From assembly GCA_030629485.1 (NCBI GenBank), contig DAOVOW010000096.1:1-7066 (forward strand): a stretch of 7,066 nucleotides of DNA, in the 5' to 3' direction. Within the stretch, counting starts at the first letter, position 1. Each line of letters begins with the position of its first letter. The notes beneath the pieces were generated by a model. That model was not told the DNA's origin. It did not search any database and was given only the letters and a program-made list of their open reading frames with translations. Of the stretch, positions 1 through 5,265 are shown in pieces. The position numbers and the translations under genes were made by a program. Source of the DNA: a bacterium (GTDB taxonomy: Bacteria; Zixibacteria; MSB-5A5; GN15; FEB-12).

Positions 1-12
1 ATTCGTCGGTGC

Positions 13-42
13 GCGAAGCACGAGGAACAGCCTCGGTCTCGC
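13..42. repeat. Imperfect inverted repeat beyond the terminator
   Basis: Arms GCGA plus CGAGG (13-16, 21-25) pair with CCTCG plus TCGC (31-35, 39-42), separated by a five-base loop and an unequal internal bulge (AGCA versus GTC). It lies immediately past the minus-strand terminator. Neither side carries a T-run that would make it a classical terminator. It may be a structured intergenic element or the end of a neighbouring transcript outside the window; a chance hairpin is also possible. Nothing else is recognisable in bases 1-48. Confidence 0.35.
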
Positions 43-48
43 CCATAT

Positions 49-74
49 AAAAAAGGGGACACCGATGTGTCCCC
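49..74 (-). terminator. Rho-independent terminator of the pspC-toastrack operon
   Basis: On the minus strand, stem GGGGACAC, loop ATCG and stem GTGTCCCC form a perfect eight-pair hairpin followed directly by six T residues. It starts about 30 bases after the stop codon of the toastrack gene, the normal place for the end of a transcript. The hairpin is GC-rich at its base and the T-run is uninterrupted, so function as an intrinsic terminator is very likely. The plus strand has an A-run before the hairpin but no T-run after it, so it is not bidirectional. Confidence 0.93.
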
Positions 75-103
75 GTGTTGGAGCGTGCTATGCCCTTGCA
101 GGC

Positions 104-1000
104 TCAGAAGTAATCTATCGAAAACGATGACAAGCGGTCGTCGAGGTCCACCTCGACGCGAGTCGGCATCGTATCATATCCTTCGGTCTCAAAGACATCG
201 TTATCTCCCACCAGACCCAGGCGTTTCAGGTAGGATCGGTAGTCGGCGCCGTGAACGCGCAGCCCGACCGACTGTGGCACCCGCAGCTTGAAGCGTGAGT
301 CCTCGCCGCCGACAATCACCCGCACCATCGGTTCCAGTTCACCGATCTTGAGGTAGATGACAGCGTCATCGGTGTCCAGTTTCAGCAGGCGCAACGGCGT
401 GGTCGACATATTCAGATGGATATCGTTATCGTGGCCGGACAGCTTAAGGTCAAGCGGGGTGCCCTCGTGGAACTGTACCCACCAGTCCCGGTCGTCATCT
501 GTATCGATCTTGATAACGCCGCCGAGATACGACATTCGTCGACTGTTGAACGCGATTTCGGCTACGCCTTTTTCTGTTCGGTAACTGATTTTCGGTTTGC
601 GCGTGAAGCGAGCAAACTCACCGTAGACCAGATCGTCACCGCTGTCACGGATGGTGAGATTGGTCTCGTTAAGGTTCAGTTCGGCCAAAAGAGACCGGAC
701 CTTTGGATCGAACTCGATCGTGTGGCTGGTTTCGGTGAAGAATCCGCCCTCATGACCGGATCCTGCATAAAAGGCGATGGCAAGACCGCCGATCAGCAAG
801 AAGCCCGATGTCAGGTAGGATATAACTTGTACTCTGGTTCGAGTAAAGATTTTCTCTATGCCGATGGCTATCAGGACCAGTGGTGAGTACACCGCTAAAG
901 CGATCCAAATGTCGTCATTGAAAATGCCCATATTCCGGAATAACAGCAGCAGGCCGATAGTAACCAGAAGAACCCCCCATCGAAACCGCGCCGGAGTCAT
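104..1000 (-). CDS. LiaF-like membrane protein: DUF5668 helices plus toastrack beta domain
   Basis: This is a 298-residue integral membrane protein. Three hydrophobic segments are visible at about residues 8-21, 32-48 and 58-78. The first two, with their RN-x(7)-W-x(5)-YSPLVLI-type spacing, match the DUF5668/LiaI-LiaF transmembrane unit. Residues from about 92 to 298 are beta-rich, with repeated short strands and Asp/Gly turns, resembling the toastrack (LiaF C-terminal or DUF4097-like) fold. Such proteins partner PspC or LiaI proteins in envelope stress responses; the exact signal or ligand here is unknown. The start is well supported: GGAGG at 1010-1014 lies nine bases upstream, and the ATG overlaps the stop of the preceding pspC-type gene as ATGA, implying translational coupling. 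It is the last gene before the terminator. Family assignment is by pattern only, so toastrack is likely but not proven. Confidence 0.8.
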   Translation of the reverse strand: MTPARFRWGVLLVTIGLLLLFRNMGIFNDDIWIALAVYSPLVLIAIGIEKIFTRTRVQVISYLTSGFLLIGGLAIAFYAGSGHEGGFFTETSHTIEFDPKVRSLLAELNLNETNLTIRDSGDDLVYGEFARFTRKPKISYRTEKGVAEIAFNSRRMSYLGGVIKIDTDDDRDWWVQFHEGTPLDLKLSGHDNDIHLNMSTTPLRLLKLDTDDAVIYLKIGELEPMVRVIVGGEDSRFKLRVPQSVGLRVHGADYRSYLKRLGLVGDNDVFETEGYDTMPTRVEVDLDDRLSSFSIDYF

Positions 1001-1473
1001 GACAGTGTTCCTCCGTTGGGAGTGTTCAGCCCTTGACCGGTGGCGTTCTTAGCCGCATCACGTTCGCGCCGCCGTTTGCCTCGGCAGAACATGAGGCCCA
1101 AACCGGCCAGTATCAACATCACCGGCCAGAACTCCGACCAGTCAAACCAGTAAAAGTTTTCACGGATTAACAATATCGCTCCCAAGCCAATCAGAACCAG
1201 CCCCGGAAGGTATTTGCGCCACGATGAATCGTATTGCCTTGGGGCCGCCGGTTCTGTTGACTCCACCGGTGCCGATGTTTCCACCAGACTTTCCCTCTTG
1301 GGTACGAACATCCAGGCGAAAATGTAAGCTACAATCGTCACTTGGTGAGCCAGGGCCAAAATCACGGCGATAACCCGCACGAGGACCGGATCGATATCGA
1401 AATAATCGCCTAATCCGCCGCAAACTCCCGAGATAACTTTGTTGGTATCCGAGCGATACAATTTCTTATCCAT
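997..1473 (-). CDS. PspC-domain membrane protein with C-terminal DUF5668 hairpin
   Basis: This 158-residue protein opens with a PspC domain (residues about 3-59). The family hallmark GVCGGLGDYFDIDPVLVR is at 16-33, followed by a long hydrophobic stretch to about 58 that ends in FVPKRE. A Pro/Ser/Glu-rich linker (61-83) leads to a second hydrophobic hairpin (about 88-103 and 113-130), the DUF5668/LiaI-like unit, then a strongly basic tail (RGKRRRERD). PspC proteins act at the inner membrane in phage-shock/envelope-stress responses; no pspA or pspF is in this window, so the partner is probably the downstream toastrack protein. The start has a good ribosome site, AGGAG (1482-1486), eight bases upstream. 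The 95-base upstream gap holds an ECF-like promoter candidate. Domain call is confident; the detailed function is inferred. I withhold the symbol pspC because of the two-domain layout. Confidence 0.9.
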   Translation of the reverse strand: MDKKLYRSDTNKVISGVCGGLGDYFDIDPVLVRVIAVILALAHQVTIVAYIFAWMFVPKRESLVETSAPVESTEPAAPRQYDSSWRKYLPGLVLIGLGAILLIRENFYWFDWSEFWPVMLILAGLGLMFCRGKRRRERDAAKNATGQGLNTPNGGTLS

Positions 1474-1519
1474 AGCGACAGCTCCTGTGGACTGTGTAAG
1501 CCTTTCTCTGGCTAAACTG

Positions 1520-1544
1520 TACGTTGGGTCGAGTCAAAAGTTCA
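1520..1544 (-). promoter_or_regulatory. Candidate ECF-sigma promoter for the pspC-toastrack operon
   Basis: Minus-strand TGAAC (1544-1540), 16 bases, then CGTA (1523-1520). The AAC core and the N16-CGTA spacing resemble known ECF promoters such as the Bacillus SigW class (TGAAAC-N16-CGTA). The expected start point lies near 1512, giving a leader of about 40 bases that includes the AGGAG site. The nearest ECF sigma gene is two genes upstream on the same strand. An overlapping TTGACT (1537-1532), 17 bases from a poor TAGCCA, is a housekeeping alternative. The short motif could be chance. Confidence 0.42.
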
Positions 1545-1567
1545 GCCATTTTCGTGAATGCCAGCTG
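1536..1567 (-). terminator. Weak bulged hairpin after the anti-sigma gene
   Basis: On the minus strand, CAGC and CATT (1567-1564, 1560-1557, with TGG bulged between) can pair with AATGGCTG (1550-1543) around the loop CACGAA, followed by AAC and four T. It begins two bases past the anti-sigma stop codon. The stem is short, bulged and the T-run brief, so it would at best partly terminate. Its 3' arm shares bases with the candidate ECF -35 element. Confidence 0.25.
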
Positions 1568-1568
1568 G

Positions 1569-2765
1569 CTACTTGTGAAAATCTTCGAGTAACTTGAGAT
1601 AGTGGTGGGCCAGTTTCTGCGAAGATGAATCCTCGCGTTCGGTGTATTCGGTCAAGACAGCCACGGCGTCGTCGTACTCGGATTCGTCTTCAGTTTGCAG
1701 AGCTATCTGGTAGCAGGCCTCCAGATAACGCTCCAAATGAGTCGGCTGGGTCGATGTGCTGTCGGGTGGCGCCGGTGAAGGCGGAGTTTCGGCCGGTTGT
1801 GCGGCGCGCCACGTTGACTTCTCGACTGAATGTTGTTTTTTGCGAAGTTGGGTGCTGATCTGAGGCTGCAACGAATCTCGCACCATCCGCCAATGGTCAA
1901 GAGAGCGCGCATCGTCGGTGGTCTCAAGTGATTCGTGAGTAACAGATATCTGGTTGGAAACCTCGAACTTGTCAATCACATCTCGCTCTGCCCCAACTGA
2001 GATAGTCTTACCTATGTCGCTGGGTACCCTGACTAAAGGAGTCTTGCCAACGTCGACGATCACCTCAGCAGTATCTTTGGTGGGCACGCCATCGACGATA
2101 TAATCGACCTCGCCCGCACGTCCGCCACGGATGAAAATCTCACCTGAGGCGTTAGTAACCGTGCCCGCGACCTGTTCCAGCAGTTCATCCACCGTCTCAG
2201 GCTGGGCCTGAGCATCCATCGCACCTGCTGGTTCTTCAGTTACAAGGGCAGGGGTGGGCACGACAGGCGCGGTCCGGACTTCCTTGTCCTCTGGCATCAA
2301 AGCGTCCTGTTCATATACACGCTGGTCCGATGTGTCAGTCTTGTGCGTCACAGGCATGTCTCGGGCCACCGGAGCCGAGACAGTAGGTGATTCCTGCATT
2401 CTCTGGTCGGCCGAATCGAGAATGTCTCCCTCGTGCAGGGCTATAAAGGTCAGCGCCGCCACCGATGCGGCTGCCGCGGCCAGTTTCCAGCCCAGGCCGG
2501 TCCAATTGCGGCGAACGTCGATCACTTTCGATTCTTCCTTGAACCCTAACCGTTGTTCTATCTTCTGCGCGGCTGTCTCCCAGTAGTCGCTCTCAGCCAG
2601 ATCAGCTTTCTCATCTATGAGCCGGTCTAACTTCGCCAGCATTTCAAGCCGCTCTCGACACGCCGCACAGGCGGCCACATGCTCCTCGACCATCCGCATC
2701 TCCTCCGGTGTGAGGCTGCGATCATGGTAGGCCGAGAGTTTGTCCTGAAAGTAACCGTGGTCCAT
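1569..2765 (-). CDS. Membrane-anchored ZAS (zf-HC2) anti-sigma factor with TonB-plug-like segment
   Basis: With the start chosen here the protein has 398 residues. The N-terminus carries a zinc anti-sigma (ZAS) motif, H3-x25-H29-x3-C33-x2-C36, which binds an ECF sigma factor in the cytoplasm. A single transmembrane segment rich in Ala follows at about 93-112. The rest should be extracytoplasmic. It includes a Pro/acidic linker, a stretch at about 192-232 with the core IFIRGGRAGEVDYIVDGVP that resembles the plug domain of TonB-dependent receptors, a Pro/Ser-rich linker (about 323-345), and a helical C-terminus (about 345-398). Longer readings from 2864 or 2795 overlap or crowd the sigma gene. 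The ATG at 2765 has GGTGATC ahead of it at a good distance and places the first zinc ligand at residue 3. It lies 37 bases after the sigma stop, so the two are a sigma/anti-sigma pair. The plug-like region is not typical of anti-sigma factors. Confidence 0.88.
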   Translation of the reverse strand: MDHGYFQDKLSAYHDRSLTPEEMRMVEEHVAACAACRERLEMLAKLDRLIDEKADLAESDYWETAAQKIEQRLGFKEESKVIDVRRNWTGLGWKLAAAAASVAALTFIALHEGDILDSADQRMQESPTVSAPVARDMPVTHKTDTSDQRVYEQDALMPEDKEVRTAPVVPTPALVTEEPAGAMDAQAQPETVDELLEQVAGTVTNASGEIFIRGGRAGEVDYIVDGVPTKDTAEVIVDVGKTPLVRVPSDIGKTISVGAERDVIDKFEVSNQISVTHESLETTDDARSLDHWRMVRDSLQPQISTQLRKKQHSVEKSTWRAAQPAETPPSPAPPDSTSTQPTHLERYLEACYQIALQTEDESEYDDAVAVLTEYTEREDSSSQKLAHHYLKLLEDFHK

Positions 2766-2768
2766 TTC

Positions 2769-2776
2769 GATCACCC
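2769..2776 (-). promoter_or_regulatory. Ribosome-binding site that decides the anti-sigma start
   Basis: Minus-strand GGGTGATC matches the GGTGATC portion of the usual complement of the 16S rRNA 3' end and sits three bases before the ATG at 2765. The alternative ATG at 2795 has only GGTG one base away, and AAGGA 17 bases away, both badly spaced. This favours 2765 as the true start, assuming a standard 16S tail. Confidence 0.5.
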
Positions 2777-2802
2777 GTCGTTCTTCTGTTGACATGCACC
2801 GT

Positions 2803-3405
2803 TCATAACAAATCCTTAAGACTCTCCAACAGCAGTTGCCGCGCTCGGTACAATCGTGAATCAACGGTTCCGGGCGGTATCTTGAGATTGGAGGCTATTT
2901 CCGTGTAGCTCTGGTCCTCGAAGTGTCTCAGTACGAACACTTCTCGGTACTTGACGGGCAGCGCCTTAACTGCTTGGTAGAACCGCGCTTGCGCCTCATC
3001 GTTCAAGAGTTTCTCGAACGGCCCCAATTGGGTTGTCTGAGGATCGAAGCCCGACTCCCGAAGCTGATCCAACGATTCTTTGCGTTGTTCGCGTTCCCGG
3101 TAGTTGAAAGCCATATTCCGAGCAATTGTCGCCAGCCAGGGGTAGAAGGTGTACTGCAAATCGAAACGGTCGATGGCGGAGTATGCTTTTACGAAGGCTT
3201 CTTGCACGATATCCTCAGTCGCATCAAATGAACCCAACAGTCCATAGACAAATCGAAACAGTCGCTTCTGGTGGCGGCGGATCAACTGACCAAAGGCGTG
3301 CTGGTCGCCGTCCTGTGCTGCCTCAATCAGCTTCCGCTCGGCTCCATTGTCCACACTCTTGTCTACCGGCGGCGCAGCCCTTTCTTCCCGAGAAGTTTCG
3401 TCCAT
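2803..3405 (-). CDS. ECF-family RNA polymerase sigma factor
   Basis: This 200-residue protein has the two-domain ECF layout. Sigma region 2 spans about residues 24-105, with the conserved DATEDIVQEAF at 61-71 and YPWLATIARN at 88-97 (the -10 recognition and melting region). A linker of about 35 residues leads to region 4 (about 140-195), with ALPVKYREVF at 148-157 and a helix-turn-helix in SYTEIASNLKIPPGTVDSRL that reads the -35 element. There is no region 1.1 or 3. It directs RNA polymerase to a small regulon. The downstream ZAS anti-sigma factor is its presumed inhibitor. The ATG directly abuts the TAG of holA (no gap), and no clear ribosome site precedes it, so translation is probably coupled to holA. 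A GTG at codon 17 is a weaker alternative start. The 22-residue charged N-terminal extension is unremarkable. Confidence 0.96.
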   Translation of the reverse strand: MDETSREERAAPPVDKSVDNGAERKLIEAAQDGDQHAFGQLIRRHQKRLFRFVYGLLGSFDATEDIVQEAFVKAYSAIDRFDLQYTFYPWLATIARNMAFNYREREQRKESLDQLRESGFDPQTTQLGPFEKLLNDEAQARFYQAVKALPVKYREVFVLRHFEDQSYTEIASNLKIPPGTVDSRLYRARQLLLESLKDLL

Positions 3406-4386
3406 CTACGCGTTGTCGCTAATCATTTTCAGAGCCAGCATCTGCAAGGCCGCCGCCGGCTTCAGGGCCTGCTGTCTGAATTCGGCGTCGGTGGCCGCTA
3501 TTTCGACAATGATCTTTTCCAACTGGGCGTTGTCATATTGCGCGGCCTGCCCCCGGAACTTGCCGATCAGGAAATCTCGTCGTCCCAGCGGTTTTCGTGA
3601 GTTCTTGACCAGGTAGAGGCTTATGAAGTGTTGTTGCAGGAGTGAAGCAATGGCGACCGGCGTGTTGCCGTCGGCGAGTAACCGGTCAATCATCTTGAGC
3701 ACTGTCCGGGTGCGCCCGGCGACGATCTCGTCGGCCAGGGCAAAGATGTTGTACGTAGCATAGTCCGAACAAACGGCGCCGATATCGTCGACCGTTACTG
3801 TCTCACCGGCTTGACGGTAGTTGATTAGCTTGTTGATCTCCGACTCCATCGGTCCAAGATTACCGGCCACCAACTCGGAAAGCAGCGTCAGAGCCTCCGG
3901 TTCGATCCCGATCTCTTCGGCCAGCAGGCGCTTCTTGATCTGTTTCTGGATATCGGCCTGGGCCAGCTTCTTGAATTCGACCACCTGGACAGCCTGGCCC
4001 ATTTTCTTGAGGAAGGCCGAGGTTCGTTTGGGTGCTTTGGCCGCGGGGGTGCTGAAAATCACTGTTCGGTTGGGGTCGGGCGGGGTCAGGAGTTTGAGTA
4101 CGGCGTCGATTTCGGTCGGTTTGTAGCTCTGGAAGCTCGAAACGATCACCACCTGCTTGTCACCCAACATGGGCAGGTTGGAGAGCTCGGCTATCAGATC
4201 GGCGCAGGAAGTTCTGCGCCCGTCTAACTTGCAACTATTGATCTGGCGCTGTAAGTCAGGCAGAAAGCTCCGCACCAGATACTTCTCCGCCTCGACCATG
4301 CGATAATCATCGGCGCCAAAGAAGTAGTAGGCGAGGTGAAACTTCCCGGCTGATATTTCCGTCTTGAGCGTCCGGGGAGTGATCAT
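3406..4386 (-). CDS. holA: DNA polymerase III delta subunit (clamp-loader)
   Basis: At 326 residues this matches the usual length of delta (about 330-345). Delta opens the beta sliding clamp as part of the clamp-loader complex at the replication fork. The N-terminus reads LKTEISAGKFHLAYYFFGADDYRM, the family's opening with a degenerate P-loop that lacks a working Walker A, as expected for delta. A domain-2 signature GNLGPMESEINKL is at 175-187, and NIFALADEIVAGR (213-225) begins the C-terminal collar helices, ending in AATDAEFRQQALKP (307-320). No other Met lies nearby, and the start fits the family. The strongest nearby purine stretch, GGGAG, is 14 bases upstream, too far for a normal ribosome site, whereas a promoter five bases upstream suggests a leaderless message. 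The stop TAG is immediately followed by the ECF sigma ATG. Confidence 0.95.
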   Translation of the reverse strand: MITPRTLKTEISAGKFHLAYYFFGADDYRMVEAEKYLVRSFLPDLQRQINSCKLDGRRTSCADLIAELSNLPMLGDKQVVIVSSFQSYKPTEIDAVLKLLTPPDPNRTVIFSTPAAKAPKRTSAFLKKMGQAVQVVEFKKLAQADIQKQIKKRLLAEEIGIEPEALTLLSELVAGNLGPMESEINKLINYRQAGETVTVDDIGAVCSDYATYNIFALADEIVAGRTRTVLKMIDRLLADGNTPVAIASLLQQHFISLYLVKNSRKPLGRRDFLIGKFRGQAAQYDNAQLEKIIVEIAATDAEFRQQALKPAAALQMLALKMISDNA

Positions 4387-4391
4387 ACACG

Positions 4392-4421
4392 ATTATACCA
4401 CTCCCGCCGTCCAGGCGTCAA
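4392..4421 (-). promoter_or_regulatory. Strong sigma-70-like extended -10 promoter driving holA
   Basis: Minus-strand TTGACG (4421-4416), an 18-base spacer, then TATAAT (4397-4392) preceded by the extended -10 dinucleotide (TGG-TATAAT). This is close to the ideal housekeeping promoter. The -35 box contains the TGA stop codon of the upstream RNase H-like gene. Only five bases separate the -10 box from the holA ATG, so the transcript would start at or one base inside the start codon. Confidence 0.72.
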
Positions 4422-4798
4422 TCAAAAAGCTGGTCGTAGACCGGGTTGTCCCGGGCCGCGATCCACTCCAGTGAAAAGCGGTAACGCTCGCGATAGTTGA
4501 GGGCTTTGTGCAGCAGGTGGACGTATTCGTCCGGGGGATGTTCGATTTTGTTGACGGCGTTTACGACGTGGTGATTATTGCCGTAGATCTGGTAAGTATG
4601 GTTTGAAAAATACTTCTGGTTACTGTCAATGAACTCCAGAAGGGCCAACAGAGAAGCGAAATCGTTGTGGTCACTGGAGGCGCCATTAAAGGGTGCCTTG
4701 AAAGTTATACCGACCTGCGGGATGGTAAACGTCACCACCGCACTTTTGTCCTGCCGGCTGTCAGAGGGCAACTCGTAGGAGCCAAAGAAGCATTCCAT
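4418..4798 (-). CDS. Small RNase H-fold-like protein, probably catalytically inactive
   Basis: This 126-residue protein resembles the C-terminal two thirds of an RNase HI-like domain. Segments HNDFASLLALLEFID (43-57), TYQIYGNNHHVVNAVNK (68-84) and FSLEWIAARDNPVYDQL (108-124) align with the helix-A, strand-4/helix-B and final strand regions of RNase HI homologues. In these homologues the equivalents read xxAExxALxxALE, IxGDSxLVVNQ and WVPREENPxAD. At the two middle catalytic sites the acids appear as Asp46 rather than Glu and Asn74 rather than Asp; the N-terminal DG motif is not obvious. The likely role is nucleic-acid or protein binding rather than cleavage. The start ATG has no clear ribosome site; the upstream sequence GGGTTAAACC is weak. 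It precedes holA by 31 bases on the same strand, but a separate promoter lies between. Family call is by pattern alone. Confidence 0.72.
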   Translation of the reverse strand: MECFFGSYELPSDSRQDKSAVVTFTIPQVGITFKAPFNGASSDHNDFASLLALLEFIDSNQKYFSNHTYQIYGNNHHVVNAVNKIEHPPDEYVHLLHKALNYRERYRFSLEWIAARDNPVYDQLFD

Positions 4799-4803
4799 GG
4801 TTT

Positions 4804-4912
4804 AACCCGTTGCAAGCTCCGTGCCTTGCCGGGATCGTTCGGTATGTTGTTGTATGATGCGCAGATAGCTGATTATTGCGGCAGGCTGGCGCCCCCGAGA
4901 TGCAAACGGGTT
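4804..4912. repeat. Imperfect inverted repeat flanking a divergent start region
   Basis: AACCCGTTGCA (4804-4814) is matched, with a one-base insertion, by TGCAAACGGGTT (4901-4912) in inverted orientation, 86 bases apart. One arm ends five bases before the ATG of the RNase H-like gene and the other lies at the ATG of the interrupted plus-strand frame. It might be a shared operator, a long stem in a leader, or chance; the arms do not flank a recognisable mobile element. Confidence 0.4.
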
Positions 4913-5157
4913 CATACTTATTCACCGCCCCGGCGCTTTAAGGTGAAACCATTGAGCGCATCATTGACTTGGTTTTCAATGAAACTTACTGGCTCAAGTG
5001 TCGCTGGACAAGTCTCGAGGAGAGCGAAGACAGCCATATCTGGCTGGTGCCTGGGGTCGGTATAATATGGTTTGATTTGCACCTTACCGCCCCCATGATG
5101 AACCCACCGGAAGTGTCAAGAAGTTGGGAACTGTTGAGCTACGATTTCACGCCGTAG
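4900..5157 (+). pseudogene. Possible small gene interrupted by one in-frame TAA
   Basis: From ATG 4900 the frame gives 13 residues (MQTGSYLFTAPAL), then TAA at 4939-4941, then reads open for 71 codons to TAG at 5155-5157. The combined translation looks protein-like, with regular hydrophobic patterning, four Trp in the second part and a C-terminus ending LLSYDFTP. I do not recognise the family. The second part could alternatively start at TTG 4969 (62 residues), or at the rare ATT codon at 4951, which follows AAGGTG closely. A premature stop, a sequencing error or a meaningless frame are all possible. It is oriented opposite to every confident gene here. A weak hairpin follows 13 bases after the stop. 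Confidence 0.35.
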
Positions 5158-5170
5158 GCGACCAGAGATA

Positions 5171-5195
5171 GCAGGGACAGACCTGCCTTTCTATT
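5171..5195 (+). terminator. Weak plus-strand terminator-like hairpin
   Basis: GCAGG (5171-5175), loop GACAGA and CCTGC (5182-5186), followed by the T-rich CTTTCTATT. The five-pair stem is short and the T-run broken. It begins 13 bases after the TAG of the interrupted plus-strand frame, which is the right place if that frame was once a gene. Confidence 0.25.
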
Positions 5196-5265
5196 GTGCG
5201 TGTGTCAGCAGAAAAGAAGGCGCATCGGTTTTCGTCAGAACATTTTTTATGCAGCGCGGTCAGCT

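Larger units (their letters stand above)
4799..5265. other. 467-base gap without a confident gene
   Basis: Between the start of the RNase H-like gene and the end of the DUF5916 gene there is no clear gene. It contains the interrupted plus-strand frame, an inverted repeat and a possible weak plus-strand terminator, listed separately. I see no tRNA and no convincing promoter for the RNase H-like gene. Bases 5196-5265 have no recognisable element other than AT-rich runs. The DUF5916 gene has no obvious intrinsic terminator here. Confidence 0.6.

Noticed and set aside
416..886. Plus-strand open frame of 156 codons opposite the toastrack gene
   Set aside because: It is the antisense shadow of a well-supported gene with a strong ribosome site and terminator, and it shows no family motif.
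2254..2586. Plus-strand open frame opposite the anti-sigma factor
   Set aside because: Low-complexity Ser/Ala/Arg translation, the reverse of a coding region with clear ZAS and membrane features.
2766..2864. Longer N-terminus for the anti-sigma factor starting at 2864 or 2795
   Set aside because: The 2864 start lies inside the sigma gene and gives a Cys/Arg-rich leader unlike the family. The 2795 start has no well-placed ribosome site. The 2765 start has GGTGATC and puts the first zinc-ligand His at residue 3.
4853..4858. Plus-strand TATGAT as a -10 box for the interrupted frame
   Set aside because: The nearest TTGCCG is 21 bases away, outside the normal spacer range, and no extended -10 is present.
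4667..5065. Plus-strand open frame of 132 codons across the RNase H-like start
   Set aside because: It overlaps the 5' end of the RNase H-like gene and its translation is rich in Arg/Cys without pattern; the other plus-strand frame in this gap looks more protein-like.
5061..5066. Plus-strand TATAAT as a promoter
   Set aside because: No -35-like hexamer 16-18 bases upstream, no gene starts soon after it, and it lies inside the candidate interrupted frame.
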